From: CALESS01 sp041741455
GTDB taxonomy: Bacteria; Chloroflexota; Anaerolineae; Anaerolineales; Anaerolineaceae
Direction: 5' to 3'
NCBI GenBank assembly: GCA_041741455.1
Contig: JBGSJZ010000128.1
Location: forward strand, 1 to 35,233
DNA length: 35,233 nucleotides
The notes under the pieces are model-generated. The model searched no databases and was not told the DNA's origin. It worked only from the letters and a program-made list of their open reading frames with translations. Below, one piece after another: positions 1 to 8,438 of this stretch. The position numbers and the translations under genes were made by a program. Within the stretch, counting starts at the first letter, position 1. The number at the start of each line of letters is the position of its first letter.

Positions 1-3
1 GAA

Positions 4-1266
4 CTAGCGCATGCCTCCGGCAAGTTTTTTCGCAGCAGGCAAACGGCGCAACGCAAGCATAGCTAATATGCCTCCGAAAGGGCCTATCGCCAAAAAAGAA
101 AAAGCCCATCGCCAACCAACCAGGTGTTCAATGGGTAGAACCATGCGGATGGTTATGAGTGTGAGTAAAAACCCCAAGCATGTCTGAAGTGTAAGGGCTG
201 TGCCCGTGAGTTCAGGAGGGCATAGTTCGCTAACACAGGCGGAGAATTGGGCAGAATCTGCCACGATAGCAAACCCCCAGATCAAACAAACACCCACCAA
301 CCAGGCAGGATTGCCCCCAAACAGAAGCCCCACGAACATAGCACTTAAACCGCTAATGCTCATGGAAATAATCGTTATCAAAGTTCGTCCCCAACGATCA
401 GCCAGTTTTCCAGCAGCCAGACTCCCTGCTCCACCAATTCCAATGATGGCAAAAGCTGCCAGGCTGGACCAGTTTAGGCTTATCCCTGAGATCCTAAAAC
501 TTGCCTGTAAAAATATGGCAATCCAGGCCCACATTGCATATAGTTCCCACATATGGCCAAGATAACCAAGATTTGGGAGCAAAATCTCTGGCTTTTTCAG
601 AATTTGCCATGCATAAATCCAGCTAAACCGTGGGGAGGGAGTGTGATAGGGCCCTTCAGTAACTAACACTGCCGTTATTATTCCGCCAATTGTGGCCATG
701 GCGGCGGCCAGGTATAAAACAAACTGCCAGTCACGGGAACCGGCAGTGATGTTGATCGTATTCAGCAGATGCGGAGCAGCTGATCCAAGGGTCAGAGCGC
801 CTACGAGAAGACCGATGCCTAATCCTCGATCTGATTTTGTCCAGGTAGCCATTATTTTCATCCCGATTGGGTAGACGCCGGCCAGGGACACGCCCGTTAT
901 GAAACGAAGAATCAATGCCATCGTTGGACCCATCCCGAACATTGGGATAACAAGCGTTGCAAGGCCGGCAATGTAAGCTGAATAAGAGAATAGGCGCCGG
1001 GCAGGAATACGATCTGCCAGGTTTAGAACTGCCGATCCCAATGCTCCGATAACATAGCCGATTTGAACTGACATCGTCAGCCACGCCTGGCCTGCTTCAT
1101 TGAGTTGCCAGGTAGCAATAAGCGCTGGGATAATTGCAGATGCCGAGAACCAGACTGACATTACAAGCAATTCCGCAAGCGCAAGCCACAACAGAGTCCT
1201 CCATTTATGAGGATCCAGTCCGGCTATATCTTGATACTTCAATTCCGTGCTATCAGTTACATTCAT
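4..1266 (-). CDS. MFS transporter, 12-TM
   Basis: Predicted inner-membrane secondary transporter of the major facilitator superfamily, 420 aa, with about twelve hydrophobic segments in two halves. A motif-A-like stretch (GKLADRWGR) follows the sixth or seventh segment at about residue 285, and a second-half signature (SELCPPELTGTALTLQT) lies near residue 345. The N-terminus before the first segment is short and polar and the stop is at 4-6, so the gene is complete. The substrate cannot be read from the sequence. It is divergent from the nitroreductase, and the 242-bp gap between them carries a 10-bp inverted repeat that could hold its operator. Family assignment is safe; any substrate would be a guess. 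Confidence 0.85.
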   Translation of the reverse strand: MNVTDSTELKYQDIAGLDPHKWRTLLWLALAELLVMSVWFSASAIIPALIATWQLNEAGQAWLTMSVQIGYVIGALGSAVLNLADRIPARRLFSYSAYIAGLATLVIPMFGMGPTMALILRFITGVSLAGVYPIGMKIMATWTKSDRGLGIGLLVGALTLGSAAPHLLNTINITAGSRDWQFVLYLAAAMATIGGIITAVLVTEGPYHTPSPRFSWIYAWQILKKPEILLPNLGYLGHMWELYAMWAWIAIFLQASFRISGISLNWSSLAAFAIIGIGGAGSLAAGKLADRWGRTLITIISMSISGLSAMFVGLLFGGNPAWLVGVCLIWGFAIVADSAQFSACVSELCPPELTGTALTLQTCLGFLLTLITIRMVLPIEHLVGWRWAFSFLAIGPFGGILAMLALRRLPAAKKLAGGMR

Positions 1267-1337
1267 GAGTTTAGTAAAGGTTTCATCGTCAAGTTAATCC
1301 CATTGACCCATTTTATTTCCATCATGCTCCTTATTCC

Positions 1338-1373
1338 ATCTTCTCTTCGCAAGAAAATATCATAAGAGAAGAT
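1338..1373. repeat. Perfect 10-bp inverted repeat in divergent intergenic region
   Basis: ATCTTCTCTT at 1338-1347 is matched by AAGAGAAGAT at 1364-1373 with a 16-bp AT-rich spacer. It lies between the divergent MFS and nitroreductase genes, where an operator for either would be expected. A hairpin is the other reading. No regulator gene is adjacent to name it after. Confidence 0.4.
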
Positions 1374-1508
1374 CCATATTCTAAAGACGACCTGTTCAAA
1401 AGAAAAATTACGGGTTGGAAAAGGGTGCCCACCAAGCATTCATTTGTAATATCCGTCGTAAGTTAACGAACTAATGAAGCGTCAAAGTAAGGAATAATCA
1501 TTGGGCTT

Positions 1509-2267
1509 ATGGTAATTGTGGGCGGAATCTCGCTCTTGTTTATGGTGGGATGCCAGTTAAGCGAAAACCTCAAAAGCAAATCGTCATCAAAAACATCGAT
1601 TCAGAGAGATTTTCCCCAGATATCCTCGCCCTTCGTGCAAGAGGCAAATAATTTGAACAAAGCAGCCATAACAGACTATCCAATCCATGATTTTTTGAAA
1701 AACCGCTGGAGTCCACGTGCTTTTTCCACCCAGCCCATTGAGCCAGAAAAACTTTGGAGTTTATTCGAAGCAGCGCGCTGGGCACCTTCTAGCGGCAATC
1801 TGCAACCCTGGTCGTTTATCGTTACCTCGCAGGCAGATTTTGATTCCAATGAAAAATTACTTGGCACATTGGCCAAGAGTAACCAGGATTGGGCGAAATC
1901 CGCTCCTGTTTTGGTTCTGGCGATTGCCAGGCGAGAGCGCGAGGCAGACAAGCCCAATCTCTGGGCAACTTACGACTTGGGCCAGGCGGTTGCACATCTA
2001 TCCGTGCAGGCCAGTGCGATGGGTCTTTCAGTTCGTCAAATTGGTGGCTTTGATCGAGGTAAAGCCGGCGAATTATTCGAACTTCCAGTTGGATTTGACC
2101 CAATAACCGTGATAGCCATTGGTTATGCGGGTGACCCGATCATATTGCCAGATGAGCTCCGTGAACGAGAACATGGAACCCGTGCTCGAAGACCGTTGAT
2201 AGAATTTGTTTTTAATGGGGTATGGGAAGAACCATTAATTGACAAAGAGAGATCATTGCTTAAATGA
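1509..2267 (+). CDS. Nitroreductase family protein, putative lipoprotein
   Basis: FMN-dependent nitroreductase-fold protein, 252 aa. The catalytic domain starts near residue 60 with FLKNRWSPRAFSTQPIE and the flavin-contact stretch AARWAPSSGNLQPWSF. It ends with the usual IAIGYAGDP motif at about residue 205. The first 20 residues form a hydrophobic segment ending in FMVGC, a plausible lipobox with Cys at residue 15, followed by a Ser/Lys-rich linker of about 40 residues. A lipid-anchored nitroreductase is unusual, because the family is normally cytoplasmic. The start could instead be an internal one if the leader is spurious, but the hydrophobic stretch plus Cys is continuous with the frame. 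The substrate is unknown. It lies upstream of the mer operon but has its own spacing. Confidence 0.8.
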   Translation: MVIVGGISLLFMVGCQLSENLKSKSSSKTSIQRDFPQISSPFVQEANNLNKAAITDYPIHDFLKNRWSPRAFSTQPIEPEKLWSLFEAARWAPSSGNLQPWSFIVTSQADFDSNEKLLGTLAKSNQDWAKSAPVLVLAIARREREADKPNLWATYDLGQAVAHLSVQASAMGLSVRQIGGFDRGKAGELFELPVGFDPITVIAIGYAGDPIILPDELREREHGTRARRPLIEFVFNGVWEEPLIDKERSLLK

Positions 2268-2368
2268 TGACAAATCAAATTTTATAAAATGGGGCAGGAA
2301 AATAAAATTTCCGCCCACTTTTAGCTCCATGTTTCAAGCTTATGCTATTTTTCTAAGGATATTCCCCC

Positions 2369-2399
2369 TTGACCTTCCAGTTGCTGGAAGGTGTACATT
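2369..2399 (+). promoter_or_regulatory. MerR-type promoter/operator of the mer operon
   Basis: A -35 TTGACC (2369-2374) and a -10 TACATT (2394-2399) are separated by 19 bp. The spacer region holds a perfect 9-bp dyad: ACCTTCCAG (2372-2380), TTG, CTGGAAGGT (2384-2392). An over-long 19-bp spacer centred on a dyad is the hallmark of promoters that MerR-family activators untwist on metal binding. The regulator gene starts 28 bp downstream, so the promoter is probably autoregulatory and drives merR-merF-merA as one unit. Confidence 0.9.
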
Positions 2400-2426
2400 A
2401 GATCTACCTTATGTGGAGGTGCGAAA

Positions 2427-2870
2427 TTGAAGATCAAGGATCTATCTCAATCGACAGGAGTGCCAGCCAAAACTATTCGCTATTACGAGGAGTGTGGAGT
2501 GCTTCCGTCCCCGCTTCGGCAGACTAACGGCTACCGCGAATATACTCAGAAAGATATAGATCGATTGCGCCTGGTCGCAGGGGCACGGCACCTGGACCTC
2601 TCGCTTGACGATATTCGTGAAATACTGGCTTTACGTGACCGGCGCGAGGCCCCTTGCCGGGTAATGCTTCATACTCTCCAACACAAGGCTGATGAAGTTG
2701 CTGAGCATATCAAAGCCTTACAGCACCTCGAAGGTGAATTGCGGACTTTATATGCGCTTGGACTCACTTTCCCTGTAGATGACATAGACGGTAAGGACTG
2801 CGTTTGTCATCTTGTCAGCGAACACAGCGGTGTAAACACAAATAAAAAGGATAAAAATGTCACAACCTAA
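2427..2870 (+). CDS. merR: MerR-family metal-responsive regulator
   Basis: Transcriptional activator/repressor of the mercury operon, 147 aa, the family's usual length. The start is taken as TTG 2427 because GGAGG lies at 2415-2419 and the protein then begins MKIKDLSQSTGV, the standard MerR N-terminus. The winged HTH (TIRYYEECGVL, NGYREYT) covers residues 1-70, followed by a dimerisation coiled coil at about 80-112. Candidate metal ligands are Cys77 (APCRVM) and Cys125/Cys127 (DCVCH). These match the three-Cys plan of mercury MerR, although the last two are closer together than in Tn501 MerR, so another soft metal is possible. An upstream in-frame ATC/GTG-type start is less likely because it would overlap the promoter. 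Confidence 0.88.
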   Translation: MKIKDLSQSTGVPAKTIRYYEECGVLPSPLRQTNGYREYTQKDIDRLRLVAGARHLDLSLDDIREILALRDRREAPCRVMLHTLQHKADEVAEHIKALQHLEGELRTLYALGLTFPVDDIDGKDCVCHLVSEHSGVNTNKKDKNVTT

Positions 2871-3096
2871 AAATCGCGGTTTCGACCCGCTTAAAACTGG
2901 GATCATCGGCAGTCTCATTGCCGCATTGTGTTGTTTCACGCCCATCCTGGTTGTCCTGCTGGGCGCACTGGGAGCGGGCTGGCTAACGGGTTATCTTGAT
3001 TATGTGCTGTTCCCCGTGCTGTTCATCTTTTTAGGTTTAACCGCGTATGGTTATTACCGCCAATCAAAAATAAGGAGTGTTTCAAATGGAAAATAA
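2857..3096 (+). CDS. merF: MerF-like mercury transport protein
   Basis: Small inner-membrane protein, 79 aa, with two transmembrane helices. It closely follows the MerF pattern: ALCCFTP with vicinal Cys25-Cys26 in the first helix, then LGALGAGWLTGYLDYVLFP leading into the second helix. MerF carries Hg(II) across the inner membrane to MerA. It overlaps the end of merR by 14 nt and the start of merA by 11 nt, so translation is probably coupled. The second cysteine pair that classical MerF carries at its cytoplasmic C-terminus is absent; the tail is YYRQSKIRSVSNGK. No merP or merT is present, so this would be the only dedicated importer. Confidence 0.85.
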   Translation: MSQPKNRGFDPLKTGIIGSLIAALCCFTPILVVLLGALGAGWLTGYLDYVLFPVLFIFLGLTAYGYYRQSKIRSVSNGK

Positions 3097-4519
3097 ATTT
3101 GATCTGTTGATCTTAGGCTCTGGCTCGACCGCCTTTGCCGCGGCGTTACGCGCAGCGGAACTTGGCAAAACCGCCGCTATGACCGAAATGCGCACGCTGG
3201 GCGGGACGTGTGTCAATCGCGGCTGTTTGCCCAGCAAAAACCTCATCGAGGCGGCGCGGATTGTCTGGGAGACTGCTCACCCGCGTTACAAAGGACTCAA
3301 ACCTGCTAAGATGAAATTAGACTTCGCAGAATTGATTTCCCAAAAACAGGAAGTCGTGCAGTCTTACCGCGATAAAAAATATCAGTCGCTGGTCTACGAA
3401 GAAGACAAAATCAAGGTCTTCGAGGGCAAGGCGGAATTAGTGGACGAGCACACCGTCCGCGTGGGCGAACAGACTTTAATCGGCGACCAGATTCTCGTCG
3501 CGACAGGGACGCGTCCAACCATCCCGACAATTGAAGGCTTGGACAATGTGTCTTATCTCACCTCCGATCTTCTCACGACAGGCGAAGCGCAAGAGTTGAC
3601 CGAACTGCCCGAGTCCATGATTATCGTTGGCGCGGGTTACATCGCGCTCGAACTTGGGCAGATGTTTCTTCGCTTCGGGACGAAGGTCACGATTTTGGAG
3701 CGCAGTCAGGTTATTCTTCCCCATTATGAGCCAGAAGTGTCTGACGCGCTGACCTTTGCCTTGCGTGAAGAAGGTCTGATGATTGTGACCGAGGCACAGG
3801 TTATCCGGGTGGCGCAGAAATCGAAAGATCAAATTGAGGTGACAGTGAATGTCAGCGGCAAGATACAATCTTTCAAAGCACAAAAACTTCTAATTGCCGC
3901 CGGCAGACAGCCAAACGCGGACGGCATTGGGTTGGAAAAAGTCGGCGTGCAGGTGGATGAGCGCGGATATGTGAAGGTTAATGACGAATTGCAAACGAGC
4001 ATTGCCAACATTTGGGCGGCGGGCGACGTGATAGGAAACCAAACCGATAGCCAGCCTGCCACGCCCGTCGGCGCACATGATGGCGTGATTGTCGCCAAGA
4101 ATGCACTCGCTGGCGCGCACCAAAAAGTTGCCCATCGTGTAATTCCGCGTGTGATTTTCACTGACCCGCAAGTGGCAGTCGTTGGGCAAACTGACGAGGA
4201 GGTCGTGGGTTCAGGCGTCCGCTGTTGGTGCGGCACGATCCCGCTTGATCTGGTTCCCCGTGCAGGTGCAACTCATCAGACCAATGGCATTGCCAAGATT
4301 GTGATAGATCGCGACACGCAGGAAGTTAAGGGTGTCTCGCTTGTGATGCCCAATGCGGGCGAAGTGATTCACGAAGCGGCAATGGCCATGCGCTTCCATG
4401 CTAAATTGGAGGATTTCATTGATATGATCCACGTCTATCCAACAATGGCTGAGGCGTTGAAGATCGCGGCGATTTCGTATTTCAAAGACCCCGCAAAGTT
4501 GTCCTGCTGCGCGGAATAA
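3086..4519 (+). CDS. merA: Mercuric reductase MerA
   Basis: NADPH:Hg(II) oxidoreductase that reduces Hg2+ to Hg0 in the cytoplasm, 477 aa. The ATG at 3086 is preferred over the upstream GTG at 3077 because TAAGGAG at 3071-3077 is an ideal ribosome site for it. Motifs in order: FAD-binding GSGSTAFAAA near residue 11, redox-active GGTCVNRGCLPSK near 39-51, NAD(P)-binding GAGYIALELG near 180, FAD-binding AAGDV near 316, a dimerisation domain, and the C-terminal vicinal pair SCCAE that delivers Hg to the active site. There is no N-terminal HMA/MerP-like domain, as in many short environmental MerA proteins. It is the last gene of the mer operon. Confidence 0.95.
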   Translation: MENKFDLLILGSGSTAFAAALRAAELGKTAAMTEMRTLGGTCVNRGCLPSKNLIEAARIVWETAHPRYKGLKPAKMKLDFAELISQKQEVVQSYRDKKYQSLVYEEDKIKVFEGKAELVDEHTVRVGEQTLIGDQILVATGTRPTIPTIEGLDNVSYLTSDLLTTGEAQELTELPESMIIVGAGYIALELGQMFLRFGTKVTILERSQVILPHYEPEVSDALTFALREEGLMIVTEAQVIRVAQKSKDQIEVTVNVSGKIQSFKAQKLLIAAGRQPNADGIGLEKVGVQVDERGYVKVNDELQTSIANIWAAGDVIGNQTDSQPATPVGAHDGVIVAKNALAGAHQKVAHRVIPRVIFTDPQVAVVGQTDEEVVGSGVRCWCGTIPLDLVPRAGATHQTNGIAKIVIDRDTQEVKGVSLVMPNAGEVIHEAAMAMRFHAKLEDFIDMIHVYPTMAEALKIAAISYFKDPAKLSCCAE

Positions 4520-4633
4520 GGTAATTAATTTTTGGCACGATTTATGCGCACCCCTCAAATATTTATGACCATCGTAAGCGGTTTTTTGATGAACCGGGCT
4601 GAGCAAAATCCAGGATCGTAAACAGGGCTATGA

Positions 4634-4894
4634 TGTCAGGGTTCAGTAATTACCGATGAAGTATGCCGTTCGAGCTCTGGCGGCGCGCGATACACGTGGA
4701 TTGGTCGAACGGTAATCAACACGGCCAACGGCCGGTTACCTTGCGCATATATTCTTGACCCTGAAGCAGGTGAGATGATCCAGACGGCTGTGCTCGCGAT
4801 CCGTTGTTTTGAAATCAGCATCCAGCAATTACGCGAGACCATGTTCTCCTATCTGACCAACTCCAAAGCGCTGGAATTGGCTGTATTGGGTTAA
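4634..4894 (+). pseudogene. Remnant of a second MerA-like reductase (C-terminal domain)
   Basis: The frame open from 4634 to the TAA at 4892-4894 reads NGRLPCAYILDPEAGEMIQT, then AVLAIRCFEISIQQLRETMF and SYLTNSKALELAVLG. This is recognisably the dimerisation domain of mercuric reductases (family pattern GRLLG..V.APEAGE.IQTA.LAIR....V.EL...LFPYLT...GLKLA). No start codon or N-terminal FAD/NAD domains are found upstream, a stop (TGA 4631-4633) interrupts the frame, and the SCC tail is missing. It is therefore a decayed fragment, diverged from the intact merA just upstream and not a recent duplicate of it. It suggests an older mer cassette at this site. Confidence 0.7.
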
Positions 4895-4923
4895 GAGAAA
4901 GATGTTAGCCAGTTGAGCTGCAG

Positions 4924-4963
4924 CGCCGGATGACAGGTTCGCAACCCAAATAATTATCCGGCG
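4924..4963. terminator. Possible bidirectional terminator hairpin
   Basis: CGCCGGAT (4924-4931) pairs perfectly with ATCCGGCG (4956-4963), with a 24-nt loop and TTTTG after it on the plus strand. It lies between the plus-strand mer region and the convergent glycosyltransferase, where a terminator is expected. The large loop makes the call weak. Confidence 0.4.
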
Positions 4964-4997
4964 TTTTGACTAACTGACAAGTAGCCAGGTGAAAACA

Positions 4998-6461
4998 TTA
5001 ATTTCCAGTAGAGCGAATGTTTTTTGCCCGCATTTCCAGCCGATGACCGGATTGTTTAATGGATATGCCCGCAATTAAGCCATATCCCATACCATATAAC
5101 AATAACCAGGGGGTTAAATGGAAATCTGCATTCAGGATCGATAGAAATACACCTGAAAATGCAAAAAGCGCGAGGATAAACTCACCCATTCCCCAAGAGT
5201 TATGGCGAAGTGCATAACGGCTAAATTCCCATCGATCCGTGGGTTGTTGAACACCGAATTTGGGGGTACGGACAAAGGATCCCTGCCGGGTACCAAACAA
5301 TCCTAACAGGGCTCCGCGGGCATTGTTCAGTGAAATACCGATACTAAAGATCATAAGGGCTGGGATAAGTTGCAATCGTTTTGACCAGGAGGGGGCCTCT
5401 AGTGGAGCGCTGGTCAAATAAAGCAAGGGTGAAATTAGCGATGTAATTAACAACACGGATGCCCAGGGCAAAATCGCCGCCGCCTGAAAGCGGATCCAGA
5501 GGGATAACAATAAAGCCAGAATCAGGAGCGGGTGAACCAGATAATGGGTGAGATGAAGTGTTCCTGTGATCTTCAGCCGCAACGGCAGAGCGGATTTAAG
5601 CAGAGGAACCAACAATTTTCTGGCGGTTTGCAAGCTGCCACGGGCCCAGCGGGCTTGCTGGTTCTTAAACGCAGTGATTTGAACAGGCAACTCGGCGGGA
5701 ACGACCACGTCAGGCAGGTAAGCAAATCGCCATCCGCGCAATTGCGCCCGGTAACTCAGGTCGAAATCTTCGGTGAGCGTGCCGGCCTGCCAACCCCCAG
5801 AATCCTGAATACAGATGGTACGCCAGATTCCTGCGGAGCCGTTGAAGTTCATTAATAGCCCGCTGCGGGAACGGGCAGTCTGTTCAACCATGAAATGCGC
5901 ATCAATCGCCATTGCTTGCAAACGGGTGAGAAGAGAATATTCCCGATTGAGGTGTCCCCATCTTGTCTGCACACAGCCTACTTGTGGATCGGTGAAATGG
6001 GGCAGACAGCGAACCAGAAAATCTGGCGGGGGTACAAAATCGGCGTCAAATATCGCCACATATTCCCCGCCGGCCGTAAGCATACCGTTTGCCAGCGCTC
6101 CCGCTTTATACCCTTGTCTGTGTTTCCGGTGGAGATGGGAAATATTCACGCCGGCTGCTTGCCAGGCGGATATCAACCTGGCCGCAAGGTTAGTGGTTTC
6201 GTCTGTCGAGTCATCCAACAACTGGATTTGCAGGCGGTCACGTGGATAATCCAGGGAAACCACAGCTGTCAGAAGACGTTCAACGGTCGTGTATTCGTTA
6301 TAAATCGGAAGTTGGACCGTGACCATTGGCCAGGTTCCGGGTGATGGTGGAGAAAGTCGGAGGCCTTTTGTCCGGTGATATATCCACAACAGGTAAAGAC
6401 TGTGGAGCGAATAAATTGCAAGCCACAGCGAAACCAGGCCGTATAGAAAAGCTGCTACCAA
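4998..6461 (-). CDS. Cellulose-synthase-like family 2 glycosyltransferase
   Basis: Processive-type membrane GT2, 487 aa with the chosen TTG start at 6461. The first TM segment (FLYGLVSLWLAIYSLHSLYLLW) is at the N-terminus. The cytosolic GT-A domain carries QLPIYNE, DDSTD (UDP-sugar Asp), DADF (DxD), TEDFDL (catalytic base) and QQARWARG (QxxRW). Three or four TM segments follow. The reading frame stays open up to 6584, but the extra 41 residues would lie inside the DoxX gene and look non-native. The TTG overlaps the DoxX stop (TTGGTAG), a typical translational-coupling junction. It is the last gene of the six-gene envelope block. The product could be a beta-glucan, a mannan or a glycolipid; the sequence does not decide. 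Confidence 0.85.
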   Translation of the reverse strand: MVAAFLYGLVSLWLAIYSLHSLYLLWIYHRTKGLRLSPPSPGTWPMVTVQLPIYNEYTTVERLLTAVVSLDYPRDRLQIQLLDDSTDETTNLAARLISAWQAAGVNISHLHRKHRQGYKAGALANGMLTAGGEYVAIFDADFVPPPDFLVRCLPHFTDPQVGCVQTRWGHLNREYSLLTRLQAMAIDAHFMVEQTARSRSGLLMNFNGSAGIWRTICIQDSGGWQAGTLTEDFDLSYRAQLRGWRFAYLPDVVVPAELPVQITAFKNQQARWARGSLQTARKLLVPLLKSALPLRLKITGTLHLTHYLVHPLLILALLLSLWIRFQAAAILPWASVLLITSLISPLLYLTSAPLEAPSWSKRLQLIPALMIFSIGISLNNARGALLGLFGTRQGSFVRTPKFGVQQPTDRWEFSRYALRHNSWGMGEFILALFAFSGVFLSILNADFHLTPWLLLYGMGYGLIAGISIKQSGHRLEMRAKNIRSTGN

Positions 6462-6949
6462 AGCAAAAATCCGCGTTCCCCAAAACGTTTGACCAGGAGG
6501 GCATCGATGCCCAGCGCGCGACCAGCACGAGTAAAGAAAACGACGCCGAGGATACTGATAGGCATCAAATATGCCCACAACCAATCATGTCCAAATGTTG
6601 CCAACATGGTGTTTAATAGAAAGAAAATTCCTGCCAGACTGAACAAGCGGGTAAATCCGCCAGTGAACAGTGCGAATCCTAATAAAAATTCTGCGATCAA
6701 TTGGAAAGGGGCAAACACGCCTCGGATTGGTAAGACCACATTATTGATAAATGCTGCATACCAGACCAGTGAATTTTCGGATTGGGGAAATACCTGGGTA
6801 AAGAAATGTTCCAGGCCATCTGGGGTATAAAATCCTTTGTTCATATTACTAAACCAGGTTGTCAGAATGACTAATCCGACCAAGGTGCGCAAAAAAGCCA
6901 ACCAGGTAAGGGATGTTGAAGGTTGTTTGTCAAAAAGAAGGCTGCGCAT
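6455..6949 (-). CDS. DoxX-like membrane protein
   Basis: Small integral membrane protein of 164 aa with about four TM helices, including TWLAFLRTLVGLVILTTWF, LIAEFLLGFALFTGG and GIFFLLNTMLATFGHDWLWA. The layout fits the DoxX / TQO-small-subunit superfamily. The ATG at 6949 is chosen because AAGGAGAG sits about 6 nt upstream; the longer frame to 6988 has no such site. Its 3' end overlaps the downstream glycosyltransferase start. Its role is unknown; DoxX-like proteins often accompany redox or membrane-biogenesis operons. Confidence 0.7.
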   Translation of the reverse strand: MRSLLFDKQPSTSLTWLAFLRTLVGLVILTTWFSNMNKGFYTPDGLEHFFTQVFPQSENSLVWYAAFINNVVLPIRGVFAPFQLIAEFLLGFALFTGGFTRLFSLAGIFFLLNTMLATFGHDWLWAYLMPISILGVVFFTRAGRALGIDALLVKRFGERGFLLW

Positions 6950-7021
6950 ACGAATCTCTCCTTTACAATTCCTATCATAAGACGACATTGATCAAAAGAA
7001 TCTTACTCTACGCCCGCAAGG

Positions 7022-8437
7022 CTAGAGCTGCTTTACTCCCATCTGCTTTACGAGCACCCTCCAGTAAGGTAGACTGGCCCAGGCTAAACTGGCATATAGA
7101 AGGAAATATTCCAACCATAGCACCCAAATCGGCACTTCAAAGCTTCCCTGGGAAAGGTACGCCAGATATGAAAATGCTACAGATATAGAAAAGTATATCC
7201 AGGGAATCGCCCAACGCCAGATCCAGGCCGGTTCATCTTTTACTGTCATAAAGAACGGTAAAAACGGTATCACCCAGGTGACATACCAGGGATGAATGGT
7301 GGGCGAAAGAAGCAGGTAAACTCCAACTGGCAAAAGAGAAAGCCGCACCAGAACCCGGCCACCCATAACAGGATCTGAATCGACCTGTCCAAACATCCAT
7401 TCCTTACGAGCGCTCCAGATAATTGCGATGATGGTAAGCAAGCTGGTCAATATTCGAGCCAGGCGACCTGAAGTTTCAGAATCTAGGCTCTGCCAGGTGG
7501 AAATTAAGGAAAAAATCGGGCTGCCATTGAACTGCCAGTATTGCGCATAAATCCTTATTGCTCCGAATAAACCGCGGCCATCCATCTTCTGACCCAATCC
7601 CCATCCAGCGTTAAGTCCAAATATAACCAATGGGAGACCGATGAACAGCAGATAGAGGATGATCCCGGCAAGACGCCACCGGCGGAAAAAGAATGGAATA
7701 AAAAGGGCCGGCACCCCTTTGGTAAGGGTCGTCAATGCGAAAAGAACAGGCGAAGCAAGGTGTTCTTTCGGGAAAGAAAGGGCAACATATAAGGCCAACA
7801 TGAAGAGGAACAGCATCCAGGCATCGACATGCGCTGAATGGGAAAACTCTACAATGACCAACGGATTCCACAGATAAATCAAGACCGCTGAAGGATTAAG
7901 CCTTAAGCGAGAGAGTATTTGGTAAATCAGTAAGCCCGTGAGCAGGTCGAACAGCATGGCTGCAAACTGATAGGCCTTCACCTGCTGCGGCGCAATCCAC
8001 TCAATTATCCAGAAATAGGCTTGTGCTACCGGCAAATATGGGGAAGCCATCTCTGAGTGGTTTACGCTGAGACGAAGCGGGGTAGAATACGTATCTAATT
8101 TGGGGGAATTGACCGGTTCTGCGTAGGGATTGATGCCCTGGTGGAGCAAATGGCCATCCCAAAGATATCGGTAGACATCATTTGAGAGAGATGGTGTTGT
8201 CCCAAGCACGATCAAACGAGCAAGAATCGCGACAATCCATATTGTATGAACCGAGAAAAGTGAGTGGCCTAATTTTCTGATCGCCAACAGGTAAAATGCC
8301 CCAGCCAGACTGAAACAAATCAGGAAAAATGGAAGATATTCCCCATTCAAACGGGGCAAGAAGAGGTAAGGAAGAAAAGTTAATAAAAGGCCTGATCCAA
8401 CCATGAAAGAGGATTTCTGGCCGATGTTTATCCGCAT
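7022..8437 (-). CDS. GT-C family membrane glycosyltransferase (polyprenol-P-sugar dependent)
   Basis: Polytopic membrane protein of 471 aa with about 10-12 TM segments. An acidic signature sits in the first extracytoplasmic loop (SLSNDVYRYLWDGHLLHQG followed by INPY), typical of GT-C mannosyltransferases of the DUF2029/GT87 and PMT-like type, which use polyprenyl-phosphate sugars. A second conserved loop (SPTIHPWYVTWVIPF) is near residue 385. The start at 8437 lies one base after the stop of the upstream TIGR04282 gene, so the two are coupled. The neighbouring DPM-like GT2 could supply its polyprenol-phosphate sugar donor, which supports a pathway link. Sugar and acceptor are not determinable. 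Confidence 0.8.
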   Translation of the reverse strand: MRINIGQKSSFMVGSGLLLTFLPYLFLPRLNGEYLPFFLICFSLAGAFYLLAIRKLGHSLFSVHTIWIVAILARLIVLGTTPSLSNDVYRYLWDGHLLHQGINPYAEPVNSPKLDTYSTPLRLSVNHSEMASPYLPVAQAYFWIIEWIAPQQVKAYQFAAMLFDLLTGLLIYQILSRLRLNPSAVLIYLWNPLVIVEFSHSAHVDAWMLFLFMLALYVALSFPKEHLASPVLFALTTLTKGVPALFIPFFFRRWRLAGIILYLLFIGLPLVIFGLNAGWGLGQKMDGRGLFGAIRIYAQYWQFNGSPIFSLISTWQSLDSETSGRLARILTSLLTIIAIIWSARKEWMFGQVDSDPVMGGRVLVRLSLLPVGVYLLLSPTIHPWYVTWVIPFLPFFMTVKDEPAWIWRWAIPWIYFSISVAFSYLAYLSQGSFEVPIWVLWLEYFLLYASLAWASLPYWRVLVKQMGVKQL

Positions 8438-8438
8438 T

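Noticed and set aside
3476..4606. Minus-strand open frames opposite merA
   Set aside because: They are antisense shadows of a GC-skewed coding gene with no recognisable product.
6462..6584. N-terminal extension of the minus-strand GT2
   Set aside because: The extra residues are encoded within the DoxX gene, are rich in Arg/Cys, and resemble shadow translation; TTG 6461 at the DoxX stop is more natural.
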